A stretch of DNA of 64,000 nucleotides. Source: Plastoroseomonas arctica. Its GTDB lineage: Bacteria > Pseudomonadota > Alphaproteobacteria > Acetobacterales > Acetobacteraceae. Positions within the stretch are counted from its first letter, which is position 1; every line of letters begins with the position of its first letter. The stretch lies in NCBI RefSeq assembly GCF_018128965.1, contig NZ_JAAEDH010000002.1:1-64000 (forward strand), read 5' to 3'. A program made the translations under genes and the position numbers. Under the pieces are notes generated by a model. The model saw only the letters and a list, made by a program, of their open reading frames with translations, was not told the origin of the DNA and ran no database searches. Below, piece after piece: positions 46,293 to 56,763 of the stretch.

Positions 46293-46337
46293 CGGGGTGC
46301 GGGGACCGTTCCGCGGGGTGCGGGGGCCTCCGTTCCG
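46293..46337 (-). repeat. Two-copy tandem repeat in the rpmI leader
   Basis: CGGGGTGCGGGGACCGTTCC(G) at 46293-46313 is followed directly by a 24-base version at 46314-46337 that differs only by a three-base insertion and one change. On the rpmI message the unit reads CGGAACGG, then CCCCGCACCCCG. It sits just before the ribosome binding site, in the 149-base leader where ribosomal protein operons often carry control elements. Confidence 0.55.
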
Positions 46338-46426
46338 GCCGGGCATGTCCGAGAGGCCACGGCGCGGGAGGGCGGGGTGTAGCGGGGGCGGGGATGCGGC
46401 GCAAGGGCCACGTCGCCTGACCCGCG

Positions 46427-47761
46427 TCAGCCTTGAAGGGCCCGCGGGCGCACGGCGGCTGATTCCATCGCATCGAGCATGGCCGACAGCGCGGCGGGCG
46501 CGATGGTGAAATCCGCCAGATGCGGGGCCTCGGCGGCCATGGCCGGGCCGTAGCAGGCGAAATACGCATGGCCCCGCATCGCCGCCAGATCCCAGTAGAA
46601 GGGTTCCAACCAGCCCTCGGGCGCGAGATGTCCGACGACCGTCGCCGGCGGCGCGAACAGGGTGTTGGTCATCGCCGCGCCCATGACGCCCGCCACCATC
46701 GCCGTCCCGGCGCAGAGCCCCGCCTGGTCCGCAAAGCTCAGCGCGGCGGCCTCGACGCGCACAAACCCCCGGGCCGCGAGCAATGGCCACAGCGCCGCCT
46801 CGTTCAGCAAGCTGCGCCCGGAGCTGACGCCGCGCGCGAGGTAGAGCCGCGTGCGGCCAGCCGCAGGCGCCGCCACGCGGTTCGCGAGCCACTCGAGCGC
46901 GTGGGGGCTTTTCAGCATGGGGTGGCAGCTCACGGGCGTCGCGTAGCTGAGGCCATCGCAGCGATAGACCCGGTCCGGCCGCAGCCACACGACCTCCGCG
47001 CCCACGCCGCAGAGCGCCTCGACGGAGTCCTGCCGCACCTGGTCCATGGGCCCGCCGCCCGCCACCATCAGCAGCCGCACCGGCGCGGTGGTGCGCAGCA
47101 GCGGCAGCGCGGCCAGGCGCGGCAGGTCGTCCACGAGCCAATGGCCGTAATTGAAGCTCCCGGCCGAACCCAGGAACATCGTCTCCCGCCCAGGCACGGT
47201 CAGGTCGGTGACCCTGCGCGGCAACGGCTCGCCAAGCCAAGGCACGTAGGGGCGGTCGACCTCCCGATAGGTTTCGTAGATCACCCGCCGCCTGGCGCCG
47301 CTCGCGTCGTAAAGCACGTTGCCATGGATCAAGGCGCGGCGCAGCCGCACCAGCCCGCTCGCGGCGCCGACGGCTTTGTCCTCGCCATGGTGAAGGTTTG
47401 CCCTCAGGACCGCATCGCGCGCGGGCTCGGCGCAGCTGAACACGGCGGGGGCGGGACGGAGGGCCTGGAACGGCGGGAACACTTCGCCGATCAGTTCCAC
47501 GGCCCCGGCCGCCGGCGTGGCCATCAGCAGGTCCGCCTCCGCCGCCGTGGCATAGAGCCCGCCGGCGCGATAGAGCGCCGCCGCCGCGCAGGACACGGCG
47601 GGCGGGACCGCGGGTGGCACGCCGGCCACCACGACGCGGTGGCGCCATCGGCCCAATCGGCGCCCCACGCGCCGCCGCAGCCCAGCGAGGATCCATGCCA
47701 CGCCGCCTCGCTGGAGCGCGCGCGCCAGGATCCGCCCGGCGGCTCCGCGCTCCGGGACCAT
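46427..47761 (-). CDS. Glycosyltransferase family 61-like protein
   Basis: The 444-residue protein resembles the GT61 (DUF563) family, which transfers pentose or hexose residues onto glycans. The central segment [25 protein letters not shown] is the best match: a conserved NYGHWLxDxLPRL motif. The downstream part contains [21 protein letters not shown] (in two pieces) and a final region typical of the fold. The Arg-rich N-terminus has no clear signal peptide. The ATG overlaps the stop of the methyltransferase gene (TGATG), so the two are coupled. A role in cell-surface polysaccharide is inferred. Confidence 0.7.
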   Translation of the reverse strand: MVPERGAAGRILARALQRGGVAWILAGLRRRVGRRLGRWRHRVVVAGVPPAVPPAVSCAAAALYRAGGLYATAAEADLLMATPAAGAVELIGEVFPPFQALRPAPAVFSCAEPARDAVLRANLHHGEDKAVGAASGLVRLRRALIHGNVLYDASGARRRVIYETYREVDRPYVPWLGEPLPRRVTDLTVPGRETMFLGSAGSFNYGHWLVDDLPRLAALPLLRTTAPVRLLMVAGGGPMDQVRQDSVEALCGVGAEVVWLRPDRVYRCDGLSYATPVSCHPMLKSPHALEWLANRVAAPAAGRTRLYLARGVSSGRSLLNEAALWPLLAARGFVRVEAAALSFADQAGLCAGTAMVAGVMGAAMTNTLFAPPATVVGHLAPEGWLEPFYWDLAAMRGHAYFACYGPAMAAEAPHLADFTIAPAALSAMLDAMESAAVRPRALQG

Positions 47762-48462
47762 CAGCTCAGCAATCGCACAGCGGCCTGCTCGTAGCTCGGC
47801 ACCAGGCCGATCCACTCGTAGGCGCGGTTGGTGGAGGCGATGAATTCCACGAAGGCCTTGTGCTCGTGCATCTGCCAGCTGGGATAGTTCAGGTATTCGT
47901 CGAAGGCGATGATGGTGCCTGGCCGCAGACGCGCGTTGAGCTGCGCCAGGATGGTCTGGGTGGAGCTGTAGAGGTCGCAATCGACGTGGACGAAGGCGAC
48001 AGGCCCGGGATGCGCGTCGAGGAAGCCGGGCAGCGTGCGGTCGAACCAGCCGGGATGGAGCGAGACGTTGTCCGGCACGCGGGGCAGCGCTTCAAGCGCG
48101 AAGGTGCCGGCGTCGAAGCCGGGCCGCCAGAATTCGGGCAGGCCGGTGAAGCTGTCGAAGCCGTGGATGGCGCGGCCCGGGCGCGCGTTGGCGAGGCGCG
48201 TGATGGAGTGGCCTGAGAAGACGCCGAATTCGAGGATGAGGCCGTCGGTGGGCGCCTGCGCGATCATGGCATCGAGGAAGCTGTCGGGGCTGGGGAAGCG
48301 GGGCGCGCGCGGCAGGTGCTTCGCCACGAACTCGGCGGAGGTGATGGCCGCGGCGAGCGAGGCGATCCGGTCGATATCATAGTGTTCGTATGCGCCTTGC
48401 CCGAGTTCTCCCTGCATGATGATTGTCTTGGCGATTGCCGCGATGCGCGCGTCGTCGGTCAT
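47761..48462 (-). CDS. TylF-like class I methyltransferase
   Basis: This 233-residue SAM-dependent methyltransferase resembles the macrocin O-methyltransferase (TylF) family and related sugar methyltransferases. The SAM-binding region is [17 protein letters not shown] near residue 75, followed by [32 protein letters not shown] holds the metal-ligand Asp residues of this family, and [16 protein letters not shown] follows. It is co-translated with the GT61-like gene, which suggests methylation of a glycan or of a glycosylated lipid. The 80-base gap to purQ holds copy 3 of the dispersed element. Confidence 0.8.
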   Translation of the reverse strand: MTDDARIAAIAKTIIMQGELGQGAYEHYDIDRIASLAAAITSAEFVAKHLPRAPRFPSPDSFLDAMIAQAPTDGLILEFGVFSGHSITRLANARPGRAIHGFDSFTGLPEFWRPGFDAGTFALEALPRVPDNVSLHPGWFDRTLPGFLDAHPGPVAFVHVDCDLYSSTQTILAQLNARLRPGTIIAFDEYLNYPSWQMHEHKAFVEFIASTNRAYEWIGLVPSYEQAAVRLLS

Positions 48463-48494
48463 GCGTGCTCCTGCGCCTTTGGCGCCACGTCACC

Positions 48495-48542
48495 AAACAT
48501 AAAAGAACAGGGCCTTGGGGAAATTCTTTTCCTCGGCCTTGC
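48495..48542 (-). repeat. Dispersed palindromic element, copy 3
   Basis: On the minus strand the element starts just after the purQ stop with GCAAGGCCGAGGAAAAGAAT, then TTCCCCAAGG, and ends in a tail GTTCTTTTATGTTT. The palindrome (48515-48534) is less perfect than in copies 1 and 2, but the order of parts and the tail match copy 2. It fills the gap between purQ and the methyltransferase gene. Confidence 0.7.
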
Positions 48543-49229
48543 TTACGCCGCTGCCAGGCTCTCGAACATCGGCAGTCCATCGACCCCGCCCATCAGCGGA
48601 TCGACCAGATCTTCGGGGTGCGGCATCAGCCCGCAGATGCGCAGGTCAGGCGAAAAGATCCCGGCAATGTTGCGCGCGCTGCCGTTGCGGTTGGCGGCCG
48701 ACGTTGGCTGCGCGTGCTCATCGACGTAGCGGAAGGCAATCAGGTTCTCGCCTTCCAGCCGGTCCAGGGTCGCGTCGTCGGCAAAGTAATTGCCGTCGCC
48801 ATGCGCCATGGGCGCGCGGAAGGTCGCCCCCTGCTGCCAGTGGTTGGTGAAGGCGGTGCCGGAGCGCTCGACGCGGAGGATGCAGTCCATCGACAGGAAC
48901 CGCAGCGTGGCGTTCTTCAGCAGGCCGCCCGGCAGCAGCCCCGCCTCGATGAGCGTCTGGAATCCGTTGCAGACGCCCAGCACCAGCCCGCCGCGCGCCG
49001 CGTGGGCGCGGACCGCGGCCATGATGGGCGAGTGGGCCGCCATGGCGCCGGAGCGGAGATAGTCGCCATAGGAAAAGCCGCCGGGCAGCACGACGAGGTC
49101 GGTGCCGGTGGGCAGTTCGGTCTCGCGGTGGAAGACCAGCGCCGGCTTGCGGCCGGAGGCGCGTTCGAGCGCGATGGCCATGTCGCGTTCGCGGTTGGTG
49201 CCGGGAAACAGGATGATTGCCGCGCGCAT
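48543..49229 (-). CDS. purQ: Phosphoribosylformylglycinamidine synthase, glutaminase subunit
   Basis: PurQ releases ammonia from glutamine for PurL in the fourth step of purine synthesis. The 228-residue class I glutamine amidotransferase has the catalytic Cys in [19 protein letters not shown] near residue 87, the [14 protein letters not shown] oxyanion segment, and the His-Glu pair in [11 protein letters not shown] near the end. It belongs to the minus-strand cluster purC-purS-small gene-purQ; purL is not in the window. A small membrane-protein gene separates it from purS. Confidence 0.95.
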   Translation of the reverse strand: MRAAIILFPGTNRERDMAIALERASGRKPALVFHRETELPTGTDLVVLPGGFSYGDYLRSGAMAAHSPIMAAVRAHAARGGLVLGVCNGFQTLIEAGLLPGGLLKNATLRFLSMDCILRVERSGTAFTNHWQQGATFRAPMAHGDGNYFADDATLDRLEGENLIAFRYVDEHAQPTSAANRNGSARNIAGIFSPDLRICGLMPHPEDLVDPLMGGVDGLPMFESLAAA

Positions 49230-49233
49230 GATC

Positions 49234-49470
49234 TCACCCGCCTTGGAGAATTCGCAGCCAGTGCAGGCCGCCGAAGATGACGATGGTGGTCAGCGCCGCG
49301 AGGGCGGCGGCGGTGACGTAGCGGTTGGCCTTGGCCTTCAACCCCGCGACAAGTCCGAGCCGACGCGGCTTCACCACGGCAACATGGGCCGTGCGCTCCT
49401 CGCGCCAGCGCAGCCCGATGGCGATGAGCACGGTGAGTGCGATCATCACCGCGAGGCTGAGCTTCATCAT
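49234..49470 (-). CDS. Small two-helix membrane protein inside the purine operon
   Basis: I do not recognise this 78-residue protein. It has a hydrophobic helix at residues 5-20 ([15 protein letters not shown]), a basic loop of about 30 residues ([19 protein letters not shown]), and a second helix at about residues 52-73 ([20 protein letters not shown]). It lies four bases from each neighbour between purS and purQ on the same strand, so it must be co-transcribed with purine genes. A role in anchoring or regulating the complex is only a guess. Gene spacing and an intact frame support that it is real. Confidence 0.65.
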   Translation of the reverse strand: MMKLSLAVMIALTVLIAIGLRWREERTAHVAVVKPRRLGLVAGLKAKANRYVTAAALAALTTIVIFGGLHWLRILQGG

Positions 49471-49474
49471 GATC

Positions 49475-49714
49475 TCAGGCCGGCTCCACCGAGAAGCTCT
49501 CGATCACCGTGTTGGCCAGCAGCTTCTGCGCCATCTCGCGCGCGGCGGCCTCGGCCTTGGCGGGGTCGGTCTCGGCCAGGTCGAGCAGGATGGTCTTGCC
49601 GGCGCGCACGTCGGTGACGCCGGCGAAGCCGAGCGTGGCCAGGGCCTGCGCGATGGCCTTGCCCTGCGGATCCAGCACGCCGGGCTTGGGCATGATCGTG
49701 ACGCGGAGTTTCAC
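49475..49714 (-). CDS. purS: Phosphoribosylformylglycinamidine synthase subunit PurS
   Basis: PurS is the small structural subunit of the PurL-PurQ-PurS complex and helps pass ammonia between the other two. The 79-residue product has the usual length and start ([20 protein letters not shown]) and the [18 protein letters not shown] segment. The ATG overlaps the purC stop by four bases. Presence of a separate purS means that PurL here is the short form, which fits alphaproteobacteria. Confidence 0.93.
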   Translation of the reverse strand: MKLRVTIMPKPGVLDPQGKAIAQALATLGFAGVTDVRAGKTILLDLAETDPAKAEAAAREMAQKLLANTVIESFSVEPA

Positions 49715-50475
49715 TGCAGACCCTCCGGGCCCTTCATGTCGCGGATGCCGGCCTCAGGCAGGATGCCCAGGCGGCGCGCCACTTCCTGATAGCCTTCCTC
49801 GACCTTGCCGAGGTCGCGGCGGAAGCGGTCCTTGTCCATCTTCTCGCCGGTCTTGGTGTCCCAAAGGCGGCAATTGTCGGGGCTGATCTCGTCGGCGAGG
49901 ACGATGCGCATGTCGTCATTCTCGAACAGCCGGCCGAACTCGATCTTGAAGTCGACCAGCGTGATGCCGACGCCCAAGAACAGCCCGGTGAGGAAGTCGT
50001 TCACCCGCAGCGCGAGTGCGACGATGTCGTCGAGGTCCTGGGTTGCGGCCCAGCCGAAGCAGGTGATGTGCTCCTCGCACACCATCGGATTGTTGAGCGC
50101 GCTGTTCTTGTAATAATACTCGACGATCGAGCGCGGCAGCCGCGTCCCCTCCTGGATGCCCAGGCGCGTGGCCAGCGATCCGGCCGCGACATTGCGCACC
50201 ACGATCTCGAGCGGGATGATCTCGACCTCGCGGATCAGCTGCTCGCGCATGTTCAGGCGACGAATGAAATGGGTGGGCACGCCGATCTCGGCCAGGCGCA
50301 TCATCAGGTATTCGCTGATGCGGTTGTTGAGCACGCCCTTGCCAGTGATGGTGCCCTTCTTCTGCGCGTTGAAGGCGGATGCGTCATCCTTGAAGTACTG
50401 AACCAGGGTGCCGGGCTCGGGACCCTCGAACAGGATCTTGGCCTTGCCCTCAAAAAGCTGTCGGCGGCGCGCCAT
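49711..50475 (-). CDS. purC: SAICAR synthetase
   Basis: PurC joins CAIR and aspartate with ATP in purine synthesis. The 254-residue protein starts with [16 protein letters not shown], the family N-terminus, and has [16 protein letters not shown] and the substrate segments [20 protein letters not shown] and [10 protein letters not shown], with [14 protein letters not shown] following. I start at MARRRQLF; an earlier in-frame ATG at 50523 would add 16 residues not seen in the family. It is the first gene of the purC-purS-x-purQ cluster. Confidence 0.95.
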   Translation of the reverse strand: MARRRQLFEGKAKILFEGPEPGTLVQYFKDDASAFNAQKKGTITGKGVLNNRISEYLMMRLAEIGVPTHFIRRLNMREQLIREVEIIPLEIVVRNVAAGSLATRLGIQEGTRLPRSIVEYYYKNSALNNPMVCEEHITCFGWAATQDLDDIVALALRVNDFLTGLFLGVGITLVDFKIEFGRLFENDDMRIVLADEISPDNCRLWDTKTGEKMDKDRFRRDLGKVEEGYQEVARRLGILPEAGIRDMKGPEGLQ

Positions 50476-50592
50476 GCGTGGTGAATCCTTCGTGGCCGCC
50501 GGGCAGAGGGCGCCGGGCAGCAATTTGCGGGGGTATAGCAGCGGGGGATGCCCCGCGCCACAGGCCCCGCCGCAGGGCCGTCCCGCGTGATT

Positions 50593-51555
50593 TCAGCTCC
50601 CCCGGATATTGGCCGTCGCGATCACCTGGCCCCAGACCGCCCGGTCCCGCTGGATTTCCGCGCGATAGGCCGCCTCCGTCCCGTTCACCGGCAGCCAGAG
50701 CAGGCGCTCCATCCGTTCGCGGATCGCCGGCGTGTCCATCAGCCGGTTGATCTCCGCGTTCCAGAACGCGACCCAAGGCGCCGGCACGCCGGCCCCGGTC
50801 ACCAGCCCGTAGGCCACGTCGCCGGTGAAGCCGGAGACCGTCTCGGAGACCAGGCCCACCTGCGGCAGCACCGGGCTGCGCTCGGCGGAGGCGAAGGCGA
50901 TGGCGCGCATCCGGCCGTCCTGGATGAAGGGCAGCGATTCCGGCAGCAGCGAGAAATACAGGTCCGCATGGCCGGACAGGATATCCAGCAGCGCCGGCGT
51001 GCCGCCGCGATACTGTATGTGCTCCATCGCGAGCCCAGACTCATGCAGCAACCGCGCCGCCAGCAGATGCGTCTGCGACCCCGGGCCGGAATTGCCGATA
51101 TTCATGACGCCGGGGCGGGCGCGGGCATGGGCGATCAGTTCCGGCAAGGTCGCGTAGGGCGCATCCGAGCGCGCCACCAGCACCATCGGAACACGGATCA
51201 GGTTCACCACCGGGGTCAGCGCGCGGTCCGGATCGATCGGCATGACGAAGCCCGGCAGCACGGGCGCGGTGGCGAGCACGGTGCCCGGCGCAATCATCAG
51301 GGTATGCCCGTCGGGTGGGGCCTGCGCGGTCGCCTGCATGGCGATGAAGGTGCCGCCGCCGCTGCGGTTCTCCACCACGATGCTGCGCCCGCCGAGGCGC
51401 GGCGCAAGGGTCTCCGCCAGCAGCCGCGCCAGGATGTCCACCGTGCCGCCCGGGGCGAAGGGCACGATCAACCGCACATCGCGTGCGATCGTCTGGGCAA
51501 AGGCTGGGGCGCTCGACAGCCCGAGTGTGACAAGCAGGATGGCGAGGATGCGCAT
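50593..51555 (-). CDS. Bug-family tripartite tricarboxylate transporter binding protein
   Basis: This 320-residue periplasmic protein begins with a signal peptide (MRILAILLVTLGLSSAPAFA). RLIVPFAPGGTVDILARLLAE and the segment VVENRSGGGTFIAMQA are the ligand-loop hallmarks of the Bug family, which binds carboxylates such as citrate, glutamate or aromatic acids. VMNIGNSGPGSQTHLLA and HIQYRGGTPALLDILSG complete the pattern. No TctA or TctB membrane subunit lies nearby, which is usual for the many orphan Bug genes. The start is chosen at the signal peptide. Confidence 0.88.
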   Translation of the reverse strand: MRILAILLVTLGLSSAPAFAQTIARDVRLIVPFAPGGTVDILARLLAETLAPRLGGRSIVVENRSGGGTFIAMQATAQAPPDGHTLMIAPGTVLATAPVLPGFVMPIDPDRALTPVVNLIRVPMVLVARSDAPYATLPELIAHARARPGVMNIGNSGPGSQTHLLAARLLHESGLAMEHIQYRGGTPALLDILSGHADLYFSLLPESLPFIQDGRMRAIAFASAERSPVLPQVGLVSETVSGFTGDVAYGLVTGAGVPAPWVAFWNAEINRLMDTPAIRERMERLLWLPVNGTEAAYRAEIQRDRAVWGQVIATANIRGS

Positions 51556-51763
51556 GCGCGGTCTCCGGCAGGACGCCCGGCGCGATGCGCCCCTCCCCCT
51601 CGCGCGCCGCAACCAGGCTTTTGATGGAACAGCCCAGCGTAAGGCGTTGCGCGACCTTCACGGAACGGCGCTGACGTCCCACGCCGCGGAAATCAGTGCC
51701 GGCGGGACCGGCGCCTGCCGCCACGCAGGGCAGGCCGCCTGCGCGGGAGGCGACGAGGGCGCG

Positions 51764-52468
51764 CTACAGCGAGACCGCGGCGAACGGCGCCTGCGACCCC
51801 GGCGCGAACTGCCACGCCCGCTCGTCCCCTGCCCCAAGCCCGATCAGCGAGGCGGAGACCGTGCCGAACCCTCCCGACGCCGGCACGTTCAGCGCCTCGG
51901 CGCGATCGCCCCCGCTGTCGCGCAGCAGCGCAGGCCAGGTGCCCCAGTCGGGCGGGCTCGGAGCGGCGGCCGCCTCGAAGCGCGGCAGATGCCGGCGCAC
52001 GCGCGGGCTGGCGGCGTGATTGGGGTCCATCGACGTCACCATCGTCACCCCTTCGGCCAAGGCGACGGCCGCGACCGGGCCCGCCCCCTCGCCGCGCAGA
52101 AACCAGGCGGTGTCTCGATCCGCCACGACTAGGTTGAAACTGCGCCATTCGCCGGAATCGAGGCCGCCGATGGCGGCGGCCGCCGCCGCGGCACTCGCGG
52201 CCCCGGCCGCCATCAGCGGCAATTCCCCGCGTGACCGCTTGCCCGGGGCCGGCCCGAGGCTGCCGGGACGGTTCAGCACGCCAGCCACGACGCCATGGCG
52301 GGACAGCGCGAGCCAGGTGCCGCCGCCGGTCGCGTCACGCCCGCCGGTGATGCCGGGCCAGAATTCCGCCGGCGCCTCCCAGGCGCGGTCCAGCCGCTCG
52401 TCGCGATTGGCGGCGAGCAGCAGCGGCCAGCCGTGGCCGGGCCGGCGCAGCAGGATCAGGGTGCACAT
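51764..52468 (-). CDS. NRDE-family (TANGO2-like) protein
   Basis: This 234-residue protein starts with MCTLILLRRPGHGWPLLLAANRDE; the Cys2 start and the NRDE tetrad define the family (PF05742-type, TANGO2 in eukaryotes). DATGGGTWLALSRHGVVAGVLNR follows. The family fold is Ntn-hydrolase-like, and roles in heme or lipid handling have been proposed for the eukaryotic members; the bacterial function is unclear. It lies nine bases after the glmS stop on the same strand. The C-terminal half is Ala-rich and less conserved. Confidence 0.85.
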   Translation of the reverse strand: MCTLILLRRPGHGWPLLLAANRDERLDRAWEAPAEFWPGITGGRDATGGGTWLALSRHGVVAGVLNRPGSLGPAPGKRSRGELPLMAAGAASAAAAAAAIGGLDSGEWRSFNLVVADRDTAWFLRGEGAGPVAAVALAEGVTMVTSMDPNHAASPRVRRHLPRFEAAAAPSPPDWGTWPALLRDSGGDRAEALNVPASGGFGTVSASLIGLGAGDERAWQFAPGSQAPFAAVSL

Positions 52469-52477
52469 CGGGCAGGC

Positions 52478-54301
<1,824 letters not shown>

Positions 54302-54315
54302 GGGAGAGCCTCCAG

Positions 54316-54366
54316 AAGAAAGGCTGGGGAGAAGAATGTCCCCAGACGTCGTTCTTTTATTTTTGC
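54316..54366 (-). repeat. Dispersed palindromic element, copy 4
   Basis: The palindrome CTGGGGAGAAGAATGTCCCC (plus AG) lies at 54324-54345, flanked by AAGAAAGG on one side and by CGTTCTTTTATTTTTGCGAC on the other. The tail contains the glmU stop codon (54357-54359), so the element overlaps the end of a coding region. It fills the glmU-glmS gap on the minus strand. Confidence 0.7.
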
Positions 54367-55658
54367 GACTTGGTGCCGCGGCCAGGTTTCACGGATTGCC
54401 GGGAACGGGCGATGGCGAGAGAGTTCGCGGGCACGTCGTCCGTGATGGTGCTGCCGGCGGCGACCAAGGCCTGGGCGCCAACGACCACCGGGGCGACCAG
54501 CGCCGAATTGCTGCCGATGAACGCGCCCTCGCCGATATCGGTGCGATGCTTCGCCACGCCATCGTAATTGCACGTGATGGTGCCGGCGCCGATGTTGGCG
54601 CCCGCGCCTATCGAGGCATCGCCGAGATAACTCAGGTGGTTCGCCTTCGCACCCTCGCCGAGCGTCGTCGCCTTCAGCTCCACGAAATTGCCCACATGCG
54701 CGCGCGCCTCGATCACCGTGCCCGGGCGCAGGCGCGCATAGGGGCCGATGATGCAGTCACGGCCGATCCGCGCACCCTCCAGATGCGAGAAGGCGCGGAT
54801 CTCCGAACCTTCGCCGACGCTGACACCCGGTCCGAACACCACATGCGGGCCAACCGTGACGTCCGCCGCCAGGCGCGTGTCGGACGCGAAGAACACGGTT
54901 TCCGGCGCCTGCAGCGTGGCGCCCGCCGCCATCGCCGCCGCCCGCAGGCGCGCCTGCATCGCCGCCTCGGCCTCGGCGAGCTCTGCGCGGGTGTTGATGC
55001 CGCGCAGTTCCGCCTCCGGCGCCTCGACCGCCACGGCCGAACGGCCCTCGGCCACGGCGAGGCCGACGACATCGGTCAGGTAGTATTCGCCCTTGGCATT
55101 GTCATTGCGGACGGCGCCGAGCCAACGCAGCAGGTCCGGGGCGGCGGCGCAGATCACGCCGGCATTGCACAGCGCCTCGTCCCGCTCCGCCGGCGAGGCG
55201 TCCGCGTATTCCACAATCCGCTGGACGCGCCCGGCCGCGTCGGCGATGACGCGCCCATAGCGCCCCGGGTCGGCCGGCCGCATCGCCAGCAGCGCCAGAT
55301 CGGCATCCGTGCGTGCTGCCAGCAGCCGCTCGATCGTCGCACGCGTGATCAGCGGATTGTCCGCGTAGAGCACCGCGGCATCGCCGGAAAAATCCTCCAG
55401 CAGCGGCGCCGCCTGCGCCGCGGCGTGGCCGGTGCCGAGACGGTCCTGCTGCACCACCACGGCATGCGGGGCGGCGATTGCCGACAGGCTCTCCATCCCC
55501 GGCCCCACGACGACGATGATCCGGTCGAACAGGCCCGCGCAGGCATCGATCAGATGGCCGAGCATGGGCCGCCCCGCGATGGCATGCAGCGCCTTGGGTT
55601 GGCGCGAGACCATGCGGGTGCCCAGGCCGGCGGCGAGGATGATGGCAGCGCGCATCAT
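54357..55658 (-). CDS. glmU: Bifunctional UDP-GlcNAc pyrophosphorylase / GlcN-1-P acetyltransferase
   Basis: GlmU acetylates glucosamine-1-phosphate and then couples it to UTP, giving UDP-GlcNAc for wall and LPS. The 433-residue protein has the nucleotidyltransferase start RAAIILAAGLGTRM, then PKALHAIAGRPMLGHLID. The C-terminal left-handed beta-helix has hexapeptide repeats with NFVELKATTLGEGAKANHLS, SIGAGANIGAGTITCNYDG and GAFIGSNSALVAPV, the acetyltransferase site. Two adjacent ATG codons exist; the first is used here. The last residues, including the stop codon, fall in the dispersed element. Confidence 0.95.
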   Translation of the reverse strand: MMRAAIILAAGLGTRMVSRQPKALHAIAGRPMLGHLIDACAGLFDRIIVVVGPGMESLSAIAAPHAVVVQQDRLGTGHAAAQAAPLLEDFSGDAAVLYADNPLITRATIERLLAARTDADLALLAMRPADPGRYGRVIADAAGRVQRIVEYADASPAERDEALCNAGVICAAAPDLLRWLGAVRNDNAKGEYYLTDVVGLAVAEGRSAVAVEAPEAELRGINTRAELAEAEAAMQARLRAAAMAAGATLQAPETVFFASDTRLAADVTVGPHVVFGPGVSVGEGSEIRAFSHLEGARIGRDCIIGPYARLRPGTVIEARAHVGNFVELKATTLGEGAKANHLSYLGDASIGAGANIGAGTITCNYDGVAKHRTDIGEGAFIGSNSALVAPVVVGAQALVAAGSTITDDVPANSLAIARSRQSVKPGRGTKSQK

Positions 55659-55746
55659 CGGGGCGTAGCCCGTTGGCCCGCGCCGGAGCAAGCGGCGTGA
55701 CGGTCACATCGCATTGCCAGGCGTTGCGGCGCTCCGGCCTGCGGCG

Positions 55747-56064
55747 TCAGCCCCGGTCCCAGGCCAGCGACATCGTGTAGGTCGCCCATGGCGTCGGCAC
55801 CGAGGCGCGCCAACGCTTGCGGCGCCGTTGCGCGTCGGGGGCACCGAATGCCTGCTGGATTGCGAAGAGCTGGCGCGCGGAGAAACTCGCCGCCACCTCC
55901 ACTGGCATTCCGGCGAGGAACGCGGCGACGAAGGCCGGGTCCGGGTAGTGTGCAAGCGGCGGCGGCGCGTCCTCGTCGAGCGTACGGAGTGAGACCGAAT
56001 GCGCCTGGCTCTCGGCGACCATGCTACAATATTTTGACATGTTGAAGGCTTTGAGGGCCGACAT
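55747..56064 (-). CDS. Conserved-looking small protein between glmU and gph
   Basis: I do not know its function. The 105-residue product has an acidic middle (SLRTLDEDAPPPLAHYPDPAF) and a helix FVAAFLAGMPVEVAASFSARQLFAIQQAFG. It ends in an Arg-rich segment, then VPTPWATYTMSLAWDRG. I recall similar small alphaproteobacterial proteins that end in a basic stretch and a hydrophobic beta hairpin. The start at 56064 is uncertain, as a second ATG eight codons later is also possible. It diverges from gph by 36 bases and lies 88 bases before the start of glmU on the same strand. Confidence 0.55.
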   Translation of the reverse strand: MSALKAFNMSKYCSMVAESQAHSVSLRTLDEDAPPPLAHYPDPAFVAAFLAGMPVEVAASFSARQLFAIQQAFGAPDAQRRRKRWRASVPTPWATYTMSLAWDRG

Positions 56065-56100
56065 GGTGTCCGCAAGGCTGGTCGAGGACACTTGAAGCAC

Positions 56101-56763
56101 ATGACATCGCCGATGATCCTGCTCGACCTGGACGGCACCTTGGTGGACAGCGTGCCCGATCTTGCCCGGGCGCTGAACCAACTCATGGCCGCGCATGGCC
56201 AGGAGGGGTTTGCGCATGCGACCGTCGCCGGCTTCGTGGGCGATGGCGTCGCCGCCCTGATCGAGCGCGGCTTCGCGGCCCGCGGCCTTGCGGTGCCGCC
56301 TGGCGCCGTGGGTGAATTCCTCAATGACTACGCACCGCGCGCCGCCGAGCTCACGCGACCCTTCCCAGGAGTGCGGGAGATGCTGGCGGCGCTGCGCGCG
56401 GATGGCTGGCGGCTGGCGGTCTGCACCAACAAACCCGAGGCGCCGGCGCGCGCCATGCTCGACACCCTCGGGCTGATGCCGCTGCTTGATGGCATAGGCG
56501 GCGGCGACAGCTTCCCCATGCGCAAGCCCGATCCGGGTCATCTGCTGGCGACGCTCGTCATGGCCGGGGGCGACGCCGCGCGCGCGATCATGCTCGGTGA
56601 CCACGCCAATGATGTGGTCGCCGCCGCCGGCGCCGGGTTGCCGGCGATCTTCGCGGGCTGGGGCTACGGTCCCCCGTCGATGGCGGGCGACGCCCCAGTC
56701 GCGCCGGAACCGGCAGCAGTCCCGCCGCTTGTCGCGACGCTGCGGCTCAGGGCGGGTTGGTGA
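56101..56763 (+). CDS. gph: Phosphoglycolate phosphatase (HAD family)
   Basis: Gph dephosphorylates 2-phosphoglycolate, which arises from DNA repair and photorespiration-like side reactions. The 220-residue HAD phosphatase has DLDGTLVDS at residues 11-19 with the nucleophile Asp, TNKP (motif II region), RKPDPGHLL with the motif III Lys, and GDHANDVVAAAGAG as motif IV, where the usual Ser is His. I start at ATG 56101; an in-frame TTG lies three codons earlier. Its 3' end overlaps the DUF3108 gene tail to tail by 17 bases. Confidence 0.88.
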   Translation: MTSPMILLDLDGTLVDSVPDLARALNQLMAAHGQEGFAHATVAGFVGDGVAALIERGFAARGLAVPPGAVGEFLNDYAPRAAELTRPFPGVREMLAALRADGWRLAVCTNKPEAPARAMLDTLGLMPLLDGIGGGDSFPMRKPDPGHLLATLVMAGGDAARAIMLGDHANDVVAAAGAGLPAIFAGWGYGPPSMAGDAPVAPEPAAVPPLVATLRLRAGW

